From: Symsagittifera roscoffensis
Taxonomy: Eukaryota > Xenacoelomorpha > Acoela > Convolutidae
Length of the DNA stretch: 60,000 nt
Direction of reading: 5' to 3'
NCBI RefSeq assembly: GCF_963678635.1
Contig: NC_087070.1
Span: forward strand, 32,095,704-32,155,703
Made by a program: the position numbers and the translations under genes. The notes under the pieces are model-generated. The model did not search any database. It saw nothing but the letters and a program-made list of their open reading frames with translations, and had not been told where the DNA came from. Shown piece after piece: positions 28,201 through 37,276 of the stretch (within the stretch, counting starts at the first letter, position 1; each line of letters opens with the position of its first letter).

Positions 28201-31200
28201 AAGTTGATGCTCATTTTTTGGTGGGAGTGGTTATTGTTTAAGGGTGTCAGCTGAATTAATTTTATAGTAGTCACTTTGCCCACAATAAAAACTGCGTGAC
28301 CATTGGTTTATATGTCGTCCTTCGCTCTCCTCATTTCCCTTCTCTCTTCTTTTCTCTTTCAAAAATCTCCTTTTCTTTCTTTGGTTCTCGCATGAGACCA
28401 GTGTAGTGTGAATAGAATTTAGGCACCTCCCAGTTTGAGGGTGCGTAATCCAGCCGCATAGAGCTATCCATTCCTTGAACTGCTTTCATGCTATAGTTGT
28501 TGTATCGCAAGTGGCGCAAAGCTCAGCTTCGCTTCTGTGTCAAATATACGCCAATAATTAATTGTTCTTGAATTTCAAAGAGCTTTAATGGCATGCCTTT
28601 TTTTCTTGAAAATTCGAAAGTTGAGGTTTTTTTTTCAAAATTATGTCAGTGATTTTTGTTTGCTTCTGCTCATTGGCTACTTTCCAACTGCCGGTTGGCT
28701 ATATGTACCCCTGCGATAGCAAGGGTATTGCAATCGGGTAATAGACTGTTTTCCGTAAATAATTTGTCCACAGGACTCACTTCTGCAGTCCTTCACAAAT
28801 TCTCTTTGAAAATGTTCATTTCTTCGTCCTCTTTGCAATCCTACTCCTCTCGGTTGCAAGTTTTAACCAGGGTTGAGTTTGTTATTTTAAATATCCCTTG
28901 CTATTTATGTTGGTTGTGATTTTTTCAACTCGTTTTGTTAAAATATATTTTTGTCCTTAATTCGACTTAGTTGGCTCGGGCCTGTTTTATATCTGCTTAG
29001 TGGCCTAATTTCGAGTGGTTTCAATAGAAACATACTTATTATGTTCATCTCGGGATCGAACAAAATTCTGAAAATCCTAATAGAAATTAGAGTTCAAGTT
29101 TTTTCATGACAACCTTTTGTTTTGGCTTTTTTGTGTTTCCTTTTTTTTCGGCTTGGTAAGTTTCCGCCTTTCGATGGGCCAAAAAACTTTGTGATTGCAT
29201 CTCTGTGTTTTGAGGGCGAGGGGGACTTAATAACTTCTTATTAGTCTTAAAAAATTTTGATTCTTTTGTTTTTTCGGCTTGATAGATCTTGGCCTATATT
29301 ATATTGGCTTAGTCGCCACATATTACGTCGTTTCACGAGCTGTTTATGTGTTTTGAGGGTGAGGGGGTCTTAAAAACTCTCAAGTGATCTTAAATTTTTT
29401 ACGGCTTGGTTTTTTATTTATTTTCCTTTTTTTCGGCTTAATAGGTTCTGGCCAATATTATCTCGGCATAATGGCAGCATATTGTTTCATTTGACGCATG
29501 AATAAAGTTTGTGTGTATGTGTTTGTGTTTGTTTGAGGTGAGGGGAGTTGATTTTTTTTTAATTTGGCCGAATGGTTGTCGTCTAAGGTATTTCCGGCTT
29601 TGTTACCGCGTGATAACTTTTGTTTCGATGCTAGTTTCTTTTCTATTGTCTTGGCTCGTTGTTTTTTCAAACCTCGCCTTATCGAAAGATTTAGCCCAAA
29701 ATTTTCGAATTTTTTTCGACTTAGCGGCTTTCCTGTTTTGAATCTAAAGTGGCGCAAAGCTCACTTCACCTCTTGTGTCAAACGTCACTTTGGGTGTCAA
29801 ACGTTAATTGTTGCTATAAGTTAGATTAATTGACATTCCTGCGTGTTTCAAAGTATCCTTAAATTAATGCAAATTAGGTTACTTATCCTTTTATTCATTG
29901 AAATCTACTATAGAAAGAGTGTAAAAAGAAATCACTTATGATAAATTTGTTTTTTTTTGCGATTCTTAGGGAATCTCGGAAAGATTACAACTCACTCCGT
30001 AAACCATCCTCACGCGACGCGTCTATGCTGCTGAAGAGAACAACATCCAACAAAGACGCCTTATTCGGAGCATACAGAGACGCACACGAATCCAAACTTA
30101 ATTGCGACACTCAAGAAACGTTAGAGGAAGAAACGATAGCCAACAAAGACAATCCAAGCACACCTAAATACTCATACATGCCAAGCAAAGCTAACTGCAA
30201 ACAAACCAAATCTTCATTTATTGAAGATGCGATCAAAAATTTCTGGGCTAGCCCTAACTCAATTGTAGCTCCTCCGTCTAATCTGGAAAATTCGAGTGTT
30301 CCAGCTTATTCTCAGGTTCCAATCACACCTTCGCCAAGACTTTCATCCCATAATACTGAACCACAGCCTTTTCAAAAAGCAGCACAATCAAATGCTAATT
30401 TTACAAGTACTAATGATAAGCAGTTGAAATCACAAGTTAACAAGGTCTCGCATGCAGGCGGAGACGCTTTACCATTCGCAGACGACCTGGAGGCTTCTAT
30501 GATGAGTATAGAAGCTTCGACTGACAAAGAACTACGTAGGATCCCCATTGTAAATGCAGGACCCAAAATGAGTTTAGATTTTGAAAGTTATAGAAAAAAG
30601 AATCAGCACCCGCTTTACAGTGCACCGAATACGCCCGGAATTGTAGGCGATGAGTTTGGTCTTGAGTTTGATATAAGTGATGATGAGTTTTCAGAAGAAC
30701 CAAGTAAATCAAGTGCAGTTACAAGAGATACGAGTTCGGATAGTTTTGATGAAGCTGAGTTTTCAAATAAAAGTGTGACAGAACGCATAGAAAAAGATCT
30801 CCCAATTCCCAAAGTACCAAGCTTCGAGACTGGACCAACTTTGAAAGTATCGAATGTATCATTTAATAAAGGTAATTCTCGACTTATGGCAGCTCCTCTT
30901 GTGGACGAAAATTTCCCCATAGAAGATGAATGTGATGAAATTTTGGAGAACATCACTAGGACTTGTACATCTGGAGATATTGCCAATGATGTTGCTCCGA
31001 TTTATGTAACTCGTGCAAATGAAGTAACAGAACCTCATGGTGTAACTTATCCGAAAGATGCGACTGGTCCCCAAGACAAAATAAGCCTTAACAGTCCCAT
31101 TACGACAAATGACTCGGCCGAAAAGTTCTTAAAACACGAAAAGAACTCAGGAGATTACACTGAGACATCCATCGATTCTGGTTACAGCAATAGTTGCATG

Positions 31201-34200
31201 ATAAAAAATTCAGAACCGAGAATGGAAATAGCGTTAGATGAGACTGAAACAGACTTGAAGGAAATCAAAGAGCATCAAGTTGAAGAACTGGGAGAGAATT
31301 CGGGCTATAAAGATTGGCGACTGGATTCAGCTCCGAAGTCTCACAGGCCTTTGTCTTGGAAATCGTCTGCGGAAGCGACACCGGTTTGTATTTTCTCATT
31401 TGATTATACTTATTCCATGTGGCTAAAATTTTTACTATGTTTGGAAGGGAAAATTTTTTATGTTCACGAGAGTTTTTCGGGTTTAGATGAGTTAAACGTT
31501 ATCATTTATCTCTTAAAAGTCATTAGATATAAATTATATCATATAATGGAGTTTTAGTTCCTGTCGGTGTTACATTTACTATTTTTAGATGTAGACTTCT
31601 TCATACTTTTTACCATTTTTCAAAATCAATCATTTTCACCCTTCCTTCTATCTATTTGATATTTTCACCCTCTGACATTGAGTTTTCACTATGTCACCAT
31701 ATTGTTCTGCTGTTTCTTTTTCCTCACTCTATGTCATCACAGCAATGCGATAATTCGTAACAAAAGGCTAATCGTGCAAAAAGACAACCTCAACTAAACT
31801 TGGATGCATAACGACCGTACTTTAGTTACGAAAAGGCCATTACCTTAGCGGGTGTGAAAATAAATGTGAATCATAATTCACAAAACTGCAGCTATGCGAG
31901 CCAAATCTGAAAATCATAGAAAATTGTGGTCTACCTAACTTATCGTTTGTTTGTCTTCTTGTGCCATTTGTCACTCTATGGAGTTAGCTAGTTGTTAAGA
32001 TTCAATGAGCGTAGTGAAGACTCTTATATAAGTCGTGATTTTTTTCCAGGAAAAATTTGTTCACGCTCAAATATGATTTTTTGTGGTTTGACTTCCGGGA
32101 GGCAAACTCCAGTATCGAACAGAAAAATTATACAAGTCACCAAAAGTGTGAATAACTCATGTTTTGAAAGTGGATTTGAATTTCATGATTTGCCACCGGA
32201 ATAGTAAATTTACCATTTGTTTTTTTTTTTTCAGTGAAGTTCGAAAGTTGAAGTTTAAAAAAATAAGTCAGTTTTTTTTTGTTTCCTTGCGTTCATTGAC
32301 TCTTTTCCAACTGTCTGTTGGCTATGTTTATTATTGTGAGGTGTTGCAATCGCATATCTGTAAGTCAATAGTGTAGTGTCTAGTTAGTCATTTCATTTCA
32401 GAGTGGGATTCTTTCTTCTTCTGAAACCACAACTTCTAAAGTGACTTCTGCTACTCAAGTTGTCGTCTCATCTAGTTGCCACTTAAATGACAAAAATATG
32501 ACTGAAAACACACTTTGTTCACAAGAATCCAAACCAAACACACCTGTTATTCTCACCAATCACGAATCTCGTGTTGTTGATCAGTCTGTTCACATGGCTG
32601 TATTAGGAACAGATCACCTGGTCACTGCTAAAAATGACAATGACTACCAAAACTGTACTTCATTTCATTCTGTGACTAGTACTGTTACTCACCCAGCTGT
32701 TGATCTTACTGATAAAATATTGGCAGATTCTAACCAAAACGAATCTGAACCCAAAGGACTCGAGACAGACACAAGCGTTCTTGTTACTAAAAACAGTCAT
32801 TTGGCCTCAAACGGAAATTTGGATCCTGAAAAACTTGACGCTTCAAATTGCCATCTTAACAATGCTGAGGTAAAAAATGAGCCTGCTTCAAGTTTGGTAG
32901 ACTCAAACCCCACTGCTGTTGATAAATCTGCAATCACAGCAATCGAGACTTCTTCTCAAAATTCTATTTCTTCTCTTCTTAGCAATTCAGAACCTCGAAA
33001 TGCACATGTTTCTAATACTACTTTGAACTTCGATTTACCCGACCATGGTTCCCCTTACACGAAAACAGCTTTGATTTTGATTAATCAAAAAGGACAAAGA
33101 CCAATTTCCTTATACTGCGAATCATCAATCGCTGGTAGATCGAACGATCAGCAAAAATGCAGTAATTATAATTCAATCACACAAAGTAGTGTTGCTCCCC
33201 ATTCAATCAGAAAATCAATTTCTCCCGCTAAGTTCGGTAAAAATGACGGATTGTCGAAGGATGAGGATAGTCGGCCTAGTCATAGCGCACTTTCGAAGTG
33301 TTACGACTCAAGTTTGAGCAAGGTTGAAGAAGATCTAAGCGCGAGTTATGCTTCCGCGCGAGACGCCATAAATTCGCCCGGAAGCAGCGTGAACTTGACC
33401 CCCAATGTAGAAGTTTGCGGGGTTAAGCTCAGGGTACGTACTTTTCAAGTTTGTTCACTCACTTCTTTTCCTGTCATCTTGCACTGTTTGTGAATCATTT
33501 TGTCATTCTTTTCTACCTAAGCTATCATCCGTCATTGATCCATATCGAAGTTTTTAGTTTTTAGATGATGATGTAACACGCATTAGTATAGTAGTTAGTT
33601 TTTAGCAAGTAATAAATGATAAACGCTCACAAACCCTCTTTTTGGGGACACCACGTGATATAATGCAAAATCCCGGTTCATTATTAACTTCTTTTTACAC
33701 AATCAAGTTTTTATTCGGGAAGTCCACTTTTTTCCGAACAAGCTATTATTTATAGCTATATTTCGATTCGAAGGATATTAAAAGAATTCTTTGAAAAATT
33801 CTCCCAGTGTTGAGAAAAACCGGTTTAAATTTTTTTGTTTCTTTGTCTAAGCTCGAGCGAATAAAGTGAGCGAGCAGGCTTGTAATAGGCTTATAATAGT
33901 TATTTTTAAAATTATCAAATTAACTATTGCTTAGCTTTACTCAAGTGAAAATTGTTCTCGAAATGACTTTCAGTGCCTTCGTGTGAATAAAATCTTGAGT
34001 ACGAATAAAAAAATTTCTGCATAAAATTATTTTAAAAATTGAAAGTTTTTCGTTTTCATTTTTGTTTCATTATTTATTTTATGTAAAGAACTGTTGTCAA
34101 ATGCACCTTATTTATTTCTATTATCAAACTTTATAGGCTTTCGTTTAGATCCTCTCATCAAATCAAAAACAAAAAACGCGACGCAATTTGAAATAGAGCA

Positions 34201-37200
34201 ACTGTTTTTTTTTTTAAAGTCGGATCATTCTGTGCACAGCACCCGGCTACCCTTGTTGATTCAAGTATTTTCTTGCATTTTTTTTTCGTTTTTCGCTGGT
34301 GTTTCCAAAGTGCAATTTGGCCTCTCTCTCATAAATATGCAATAATAATTTCGTTTCTGTTATCAGAAGGCTAAGGACTCGCACAGAATCAGAGAACTGA
34401 GATTAACTGGTTCGAAGAGCCTCTACACTGAGTTACCAGAGTCACATGTTCAACTGGACAGCCCGCCTTGCTACTTGCCACTATCACCAGACGAACAACT
34501 CACCCCAGTTCACCCTGTCAAGTCCCCAATGACGAAGACAAACCCCCTGGTCCAGAGATCGAAACTAGCTCAGCTGGACTTGGCACAGAGACCGAAGAAT
34601 GCAGTGACACAGCCTGCGAGAACTTTCAGACCCCTAATGACGCGGCACAGTGATGATCCGGCTAGGGCACCTCCGTTAGCCAAGTCTGAAATATTCGAAG
34701 GTTGATAATTTGAGTAACCTTTCTACCCTACTGTATTCAATAAGCAATTCTGAAAAATGGATTTCGTTAACGATCTAACTTGAATGAAATTTTTTACTTT
34801 CGGAAGTTTCCAGTCTTGCGTTTTTAAAGGATTAAATTAAAAGTGAGTTAACAATTTATGTTGTTCTGTTTCTTACAGTCTGGAGCTCGAAGCTTTCTCC
34901 TGTTTATTTACGCTAGCCAGCTTGCGTTAGTGTATTAGTACGAGCCTTCTTTTTTTCTAAGCAAACTCGCAAATAATCACGATCTGTGCTCTGTTTTATT
35001 TGAGGCTAGTGTTTGTGATTAATTAAAAGTCCGTGGATAGTGCGTGAGACTCATATTCTTTCAGTCGCAGATCGAAAATACATGATCTAGCCAAATTTTT
35101 ACAAATTCGAGGCCGATTCCTACTTTTCTTATTGCACTTTATAGAGCTGATTTTTGTCGTGTTCTGGCTAGTGTTTGCGAAGCGCAGCTTCGCCTCTGTG
35201 TTCAAACTTTTTCTAGTTGTTGTCTAATATACCGATGTAAAATTTTTTCTTGGTGATTAAGCGTCTAAATTTTTAGAGGATATCGAGTCAGTGGAAAATC
35301 GCAGACCCCGTTCTGTGACAGCCTCTGAACAGCACAATGTTTTCTCATTCAACCAGTACTCCCCCAGAAAAACGTCAACGCCAACCGGGACGAGAACTGG
35401 GGGAGGGGTGGGATCTAAGGTCAGAAGTGGCAAACGATTGGCACCCAGTCCCTCCTTTAATAATGGCCAAACTACACCCGCTACTTCTGGCGTGACGTCT
35501 AACTCTGTTGCCGACATAACGACCATGAGGCTAGTTGAACTCATCTGCCGATTCGATTTTTTCAGGTCTACTAATTTTCTTAGGAAGGATTTCAAGCCCC
35601 CAGTAAATAATTTCCCTCTCATAATATGGAAATACTGCTATGGTGGTGCACTATTCTTAAGAGTAATGAACGTAGTGAAGACTCTTATATAGGTCTTGCT
35701 GATTTTTTTTAGGAAAAAGTCTTAATTGATGCACTTAGGTATAATGCACTTATTGAGTTCAATTGAAATTCATCTGCTGAAAGTGACGTAAATAGCACTC
35801 TCCAAATAGGAACGTGGAAATGGCGCAAAAAAAACGTGCACGATTTCTAGTTTCGAAAGTGGAATTTATTTTTAAGAATTCCCAGTGGAATAAAAACTTT
35901 ACCTATTGGTCCAGCTTTCTCAAGTTGGGTTCATGTTATCAAGAAAGCGCCCATTAATAATTGTTCTAGAAATTCAAAGAGCTTAAAGGGCATCTATTTT
36001 TTTTTTTGAAATTCGAAAGTTGAGATTTTTTCAAGAAAGTCAGTGTTTTTTTATGTTTACTTGCGTTTATAACTCTTTTCCAATCTTCGATTTGCTGTGT
36101 TTTTTTTAATAGTAGGGTGTAATGGGAAAAACAGACGCAAAACTAGAGACCTTGAACAATGAACTGCTAAGAAAAGATGGTTGATCTTTGTAGAAGTGGC
36201 AGTAGCAAGAAGGCAGGATCGTCTGCAGCGTCTTCCGAGTTTGGTCACGACCCGACTATAGCTGAGACTCCTTCTGGAGGGGGAGGGAGTGGACAGCATG
36301 CGACCTCGTCCCCACTGGAGATGTTCAGATTCCTCAACCGCAGTGCCAAGAAGACCATCACCCTGAGACGCAGTTGCAGTTTCGAGTCAATAGCGGAAAA
36401 TAACAAGTAAATCAAGTTTAAAGCTTCGGAAATTTAAACCTATTTTTAAAAAATGTTTGTTGAACGTGGACACGGTATCACTGTGCAATAAATTTTAGTA
36501 AAAAGAGTTTTGCTGGGAGATAAATACCACAAAGTGTGTATTTTGTCGTCTTCTATTATTATTAAAAGTCTTATCTTGATCTTTATTCTTAAAAAGAAAG
36601 AAAATCTCGCGTGAATAAGCGAGAAATCCGCGCATCTGGTTGACAGGTAAGTAAGCAGGCATCTCATAACCATCTAACATAGGTTTAACAATTATTAACC
36701 TTCGACCTTCAACTTTAAGAAACTCATGTATCCAAAATAGATGTGCGTAAATTTTTACGCAGAAAGGTAACATGGAAATCAAAGATTTATTTTGAAGCCA
36801 ATACGGGATCGCTTGGATTTGTGATCTATAACGTAGTAGTATATGTTGTATTCTAAGCTTTAATATTTTAGGCATAACAGCTACATGTTTGGCCTAGAAT
36901 CTGCTAATGCTTTAAACCAAACTTAGAAACAAGTTTAATGTAACGTGTTTTCTGATTTTCCGTACTCGGAAACTTACAAGTCACTCCAATTAAATAATGC
37001 AATTAAGCGCTGATGAGAGGTTCACAAAAGTGTAAAATTGGCTTCAATTCCCGGTGTTAATTTCAGGCTACCCCCGGAACCCAAAAAGTCTTTCGGAGGA
37101 ATGAACTTCCTCAAGCAAATTGGTCTTAAGAAAGCCAAAAAAGGAAACAATAACATCAATGTGGCGTCTTCTTGCTTCCCTGGCCAGTGTGCGACTACAA

Positions 37201-37268
37201 ATGCAACACGCTTCTGCTGTTCGCCTTCAGGTGTCCCAACGGCTTCGTCTCAAATTAAGTACAGATAG
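7207..37268 (+). CDS. CDKL5-like: CDKL5-like serine/threonine kinase, 16-exon gene
   Basis: This is a CMGC-group protein kinase that phosphorylates Ser/Thr; vertebrate CDKL5 acts in neurons, cilia and nucleus. Joining 7207-7252, 7406-7483, 9014-9138, 13311-13366, 13565-13629, 16016-16187, 16918-17101, 17469-17549, 17835-17953, 19535-19726, 29970-31383, 32402-33433, 34367-34700, 35277-35565, 36194-36406 and 37067-37268 gives 1,533 codons plus stop with consistent phases. Visible kinase parts are the glycine loop GEGAFG (14-19), the VAVK lysine (36), HQD (122-124), KPEN (126-129), DFG (142-144), TEF (163-165), SPE (173-175) and DMWS. The order and wording match CDKL5 more closely than CDKs or MAPKs. 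Residues 310-1533 form a low-complexity tail, longer than that of human CDKL5 (about 1,000 residues in total). Odd points are the HQD, the TEF and a short alphaC region. I chose the first ATG at 7207; the second, at 7216, aligns with the family's MNxxEIL. Exon 14 boundaries are the least certain. Confidence 0.9.
7406..7483 (+). CDS. CDKL5-like: CDKL5-like exon 2 (glycine loop, catalytic lysine)
   Basis: The exon follows an AAG acceptor and ends in phase 1 at GTAAGA. It reads [20 protein letters not shown] then KKIKKT. This completes the glycine loop and supplies the ATP-anchoring lysine (residue 36). The string FGVVLKCR is typical of CDKL5. Confidence 0.92.
7690..8880. repeat. Satellite of about seven 160-185 bp units in intron 2
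   Basis: The phrases GCCTCCAAATATGA, GTTTTCGAGATATGACG, TTTTTTCAAAA and CCCAACCCTGTAGTTGG recur in the same order. Unit starts fall near 7718, 7880, 8051, 8215, 8390, 8573 and 8731. The middle units are most alike; the outer ones are more diverged. Confidence 0.85.
9014..9138 (+). CDS. CDKL5-like: CDKL5-like exon 3 (alphaC helix, hinge)
   Basis: The exon runs from a TTAG acceptor to a GTAAGT donor. It encodes the alphaC region (KEATLLREL), the RQENIVQLK strand and the hinge [10 protein letters not shown]. Compared with the family pattern, about six residues between LREL and QENIV are absent within continuous exon sequence (see findings). Confidence 0.92.
9588..10382. mobile_element. hAT-like non-autonomous element with a G19 run
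   Basis: The left end reads CAGGGGTGGATCTAGG, followed by 19 G (9603-9621). The right end closes with a degenerate counterpart near CGCACCTG at about 10382. The interior (TAGGTCGACCAAATTGG, GCAAAGCACTA, CACCGCAGGCAAAATTTTG, TATATTGGCGCC) recurs inverted at 39196-39545. Ends starting CAGGGG resemble hAT elements. No 8-bp target duplication was found. About 9790-9970 is a piece of the 482-bp repeat inserted inside. Confidence 0.5.
10945..12400. repeat. Three tandem ~482-bp units in intron 3
   Basis: Units start near 10945, 11430 and 11912 at TTGTTTTCGGCTCAA, followed by CCAAAGTTTGTCGTCTTTGT and TGGCTGTTTATAAACTTCATCC. Long stretches are identical between units, so the amplification is fairly recent compared with other repeats here. 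A fourth partial unit lies at 12596-12800 and another at about 9790-9970. Confidence 0.88.
13311..13366 (+). CDS. CDKL5-like: CDKL5-like exon 4
   Basis: A long T tract and CAG precede the exon, which encodes [18 protein letters not shown] plus two bases of an Arg codon. This fits the segment after the hinge in CDKL5 (NMLE..., then G-[LV]-P). The donor GTTGGT is weak, but the phase fits exon 5 exactly. Introns of 4.2 kb and 0.2 kb flank it. Confidence 0.85.
13565..13629 (+). CDS. CDKL5-like: CDKL5-like exon 5 (start of catalytic loop)
   Basis: The exon encodes [20 protein letters not shown] followed by Gln and the first base of Asp. The family has Arg where this gene has CAA (Gln, at 13626-13628), so the catalytic triad reads HQD. 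The donor is GTGAGA. Confidence 0.88.
13838..14117. mobile_element. Fragment of hAT-like element, intron 5
   Basis: The fragment ends CATCCGCCCCTG (reverse complement CAGGGGCGGATG) and contains GCGCGCGCCGCTCCCTCTC, TATTTATTGGCGCC and GGGGGTACCCTTTGGGTCGG. The same ordered blocks occur at 10190-10330 and, inverted, at 39270-39380. The left end is lost. Confidence 0.5.
14905..15290 (+). repeat. Dispersed repeat family A, intron 5 copy
   Basis: The copy contains GAGCGAAGTGAATACTCTTA, GGCAAACTCCACTA.CGAACAG, CGTGATCGACTTCTAGTTTC and TCAAAGAGCTTTAAGG in order. The same order occurs at 31992-32345 and 35655-36100, with partial copies at 20255-20480, 21180-21270 and 28555-28700. All lie in introns of the kinase gene in the same orientation. 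Confidence 0.75.
15295..15790 (+). repeat. Dispersed repeat family B, intron 5 copy
   Basis: The blocks TTTGTGCTCGGGGTG, TTGTCTTGAGCT, GGGGTTTAA.GATTG, ACAATTAACGCG and CAAGGCTTCGCCCTGATAC recur at 54735-54970. A short inverted piece (ATCAGGGCGAAGC) is at about 13768. No coding potential was seen. Confidence 0.7.
16016..16187 (+). CDS. CDKL5-like: CDKL5-like exon 6 (catalytic and activation loops)
   Basis: The exon begins after TTTTACAG, completes the catalytic Asp, then reads VKPENM, LKLCDFG, an activation loop with VYTEF, and [15 protein letters not shown]. The activation-loop Tyr of TEY is replaced by Phe (TTC at 16138-16140). The loop carries a few extra Asn/Ser residues before TEF compared with the usual family length. 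It ends in phase 2 at GTCAGT. Confidence 0.95.
16918..17101 (+). CDS. CDKL5-like: CDKL5-like exon 7 (kinase C-lobe)
   Basis: The exon completes AGG (Arg), then reads [33 protein letters not shown] and LGPL...MFYNSPRY. This is the alphaF region and CMGC insert with the CDKL pattern. It ends in phase 0 at AGG/GTTAGA. Confidence 0.95.
17469..17549 (+). CDS. CDKL5-like: CDKL5-like exon 8
   Basis: These 27 whole codons ([20 protein letters not shown] then KLLDCMK) sit between TTTTAG and GTAATA. They correspond to the family's FPAV...LERRY...LLDLMK segment. Confidence 0.92.
17835..17953 (+). CDS. CDKL5-like: CDKL5-like exon 9 (end of kinase domain)
   Basis: The exon encodes [20 protein letters not shown] and VF, the usual last helix of the domain (D-P-x-x-R-L...HP-F in the family; here DACNRL...HKVF). 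About 15 tail residues follow. It ends in phase 2 at GTCAGT. Confidence 0.92.
18640..18840 (+). repeat. Dispersed repeat family C, intron 9 copy
   Basis: It contains AAGTACGAACCTTCTTTTTTT, CTCGCAAATAAAAG, TAATCACGATCTGTAG and TTTATTTGTGGCTAGTGT. These blocks recur at 34905-35200 and 53225-53860, where they run into a tRNA-like segment that this copy lacks. Confidence 0.65.
19535..19726 (+). CDS. CDKL5-like: CDKL5-like exon 10 (Gly/Ser/Asn-rich tail)
   Basis: The exon starts after ACAG, completes Arg309, and encodes a Ser/Thr-rich then Gly-rich segment ([19 protein letters not shown]). Its phases match exons 9 and 11. It ends at GTAAGT, followed by a 10.2-kb intron holding two antisense LINE copies. 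Confidence 0.85.
20905..21034. repeat. Tandem duplication of 65 bp
   Basis: AGCCAGTTCTCAAGCAAATA...AATGCTGAAAGCGAGA occurs at 20905 and again at 20970 with few changes. It is a local duplication inside intron 10 with no coding role. Confidence 0.85.
22230..25720 (-). mobile_element. Decayed jockey/CR1-like LINE, copy 1 (antisense in intron 10)
   Basis: A non-LTR retrotransposon on the - strand copies itself through endonuclease nicking and target-primed reverse transcription. From its 5' side (high coordinates) there is a poorly preserved ORF1 region at about 24900-25720. An APE endonuclease follows at about 24860-24100, with the [13 protein letters not shown] motif near 24304. The reverse transcriptase follows, with [11 protein letters not shown] and SYRP (23,491-23,159), [15 protein letters not shown] and YADD at 22761-22772. 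A 3' part with ALRTITG...DHLH...LPV closes it at 22510-22235. Frameshifts and stops break it into many frames, so it is inactive. Confidence 0.85.
25780..28250 (-). mobile_element. Decayed jockey/CR1-like LINE, copy 2 (antisense in intron 10)
   Basis: This second copy has the same orientation directly upstream of copy 1. The endonuclease start is visible at 28200-27950 ([11 protein letters not shown] on the - strand), but most of that domain is deleted. The linker with [11 protein letters not shown] is at 27869-27642. The reverse transcriptase lies at 27380-26700 with KQGVP...LSPVLLNLF. Its catalytic box reads YADI instead of YADD (about 26850-26861), and a Gly of the PQGD box is missing. Diverged from copy 1 and dead. 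Confidence 0.8.
29145..29545. repeat. Three-fold ~130-155 bp tandem repeat, intron 10
   Basis: TTTTTCGGCTTG(G/A)TA followed by GGC..ATATTAT.T and GTGTTTTGAGGG.GAGGGGG recurs near 29150, 29275 and 29432. The units are imperfect. TCGGCTTAGTTGCCAC pieces of similar wording occur near 6450, 18110 and 39000. Confidence 0.6.
29970..31383 (+). CDS. CDKL5-like: CDKL5-like exon 11 (large tail exon)
   Basis: The acceptor is TTCTTAG/G; the base G completes the Leu codon begun in exon 10, and [16 protein letters not shown] follows. The exon holds 471 codons rich in Ser, Asp, Glu and Lys with no recognised domain. It reads open past 31383 into the intron, but GTTTGT after CCG lets exon 12 join in phase 0. 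The ATG at 29938 lies in the intron and is not a start. Confidence 0.87.
31992..32345 (+). repeat. Dispersed repeat family A, intron 11 copy
   Basis: This has the same ordered blocks as 14905-15290, ending CTTTTCCAACTGTCTGTTGGCTATG only about 60 nt before the exon 12 acceptor. The 70-codon frame at 31992 is a by-product of the repeat, not a gene. Confidence 0.75.
32402..33433 (+). CDS. CDKL5-like: CDKL5-like exon 12 (large tail exon)
   Basis: After TTTCATTTCAG the frame opens with [19 protein letters not shown] and continues for 344 codons to GVKLR/GTACGT. Composition is Ser, Asn, Thr and Asp rich, and disorder is likely. No domain was recognised. Confidence 0.87.
34367..34700 (+). CDS. CDKL5-like: CDKL5-like exon 13
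   Basis: The exon begins after TTATCAG with [20 protein letters not shown] and encodes a Pro/Ser-rich, basic segment. It ends in phase 1 at GAAG/GTTGAT; without splicing, the frame meets TGA within one codon of the junction. GC content is clearly higher than in the flanking introns. Confidence 0.87.
34905..35200 (+). repeat. Dispersed repeat family C with tRNA-like core, intron 13
   Basis: It matches 53225-53860: TTAGTGTATTAGTACGAGCC, CTCGCAAATAATCACGATCT, GGCTAGTGTTTGTG, then GTGGATAGTGCGTGAGACTCATA and TAGCC.AATTTTT. The tRNA-like part is more decayed than in the 53.7-kb copy. Confidence 0.65.
35277..35565 (+). CDS. CDKL5-like: CDKL5-like exon 14
   Basis: The exon starts after TTTTTAG, completes a Glu codon, and reads [20 protein letters not shown] and onward. 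The end is uncertain. CAG/GTCTAC at 35566 gives phase 2, which matches exon 15, but AAG/GTCAGA further upstream and CCA/GTAAAT further downstream are alternatives. The first ~240 nt are clearly coding; the last ~40 nt less so. Confidence 0.7.
35655..36100 (+). repeat. Dispersed repeat family A, intron 14 copy
   Basis: It has GAACGTAGTGAAGACTCTTA, CGTGCACGATTTCTAGTTTC, TCAAAGAGCTTAAAGG and ACTCTTTTCCAAT in family order, and ends about 95 nt before the exon 15 acceptor. Confidence 0.75.
36194..36406 (+). CDS. CDKL5-like: CDKL5-like exon 15
   Basis: After CTTTGTAG the exon encodes [20 protein letters not shown], a Gly run, then [20 protein letters not shown]. It ends in phase 2 at AACAA/GTAAAT. 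An in-frame ATG at 36177 lies just upstream of the acceptor and is not needed. Confidence 0.78.
37067..37268 (+). CDS. CDKL5-like: CDKL5-like exon 16 (last exon)
   Basis: After GTTAATTTCAG the exon encodes [20 protein letters not shown] and a lysine-rich then cysteine-containing end, KYR and TAG. The phase matches exon 15, and a poly(A) signal follows within 10 nt. Confidence 0.82.
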
Positions 37269-37276
37269 ATGAACTT

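Noticed and set aside
29938-29969. In-frame ATG upstream of kinase exon 11 as a separate gene start
   Set aside because: The 11 codons before the acceptor are intron-like (poly-T encoded Phe), and exon 10 joins exactly at 29970.
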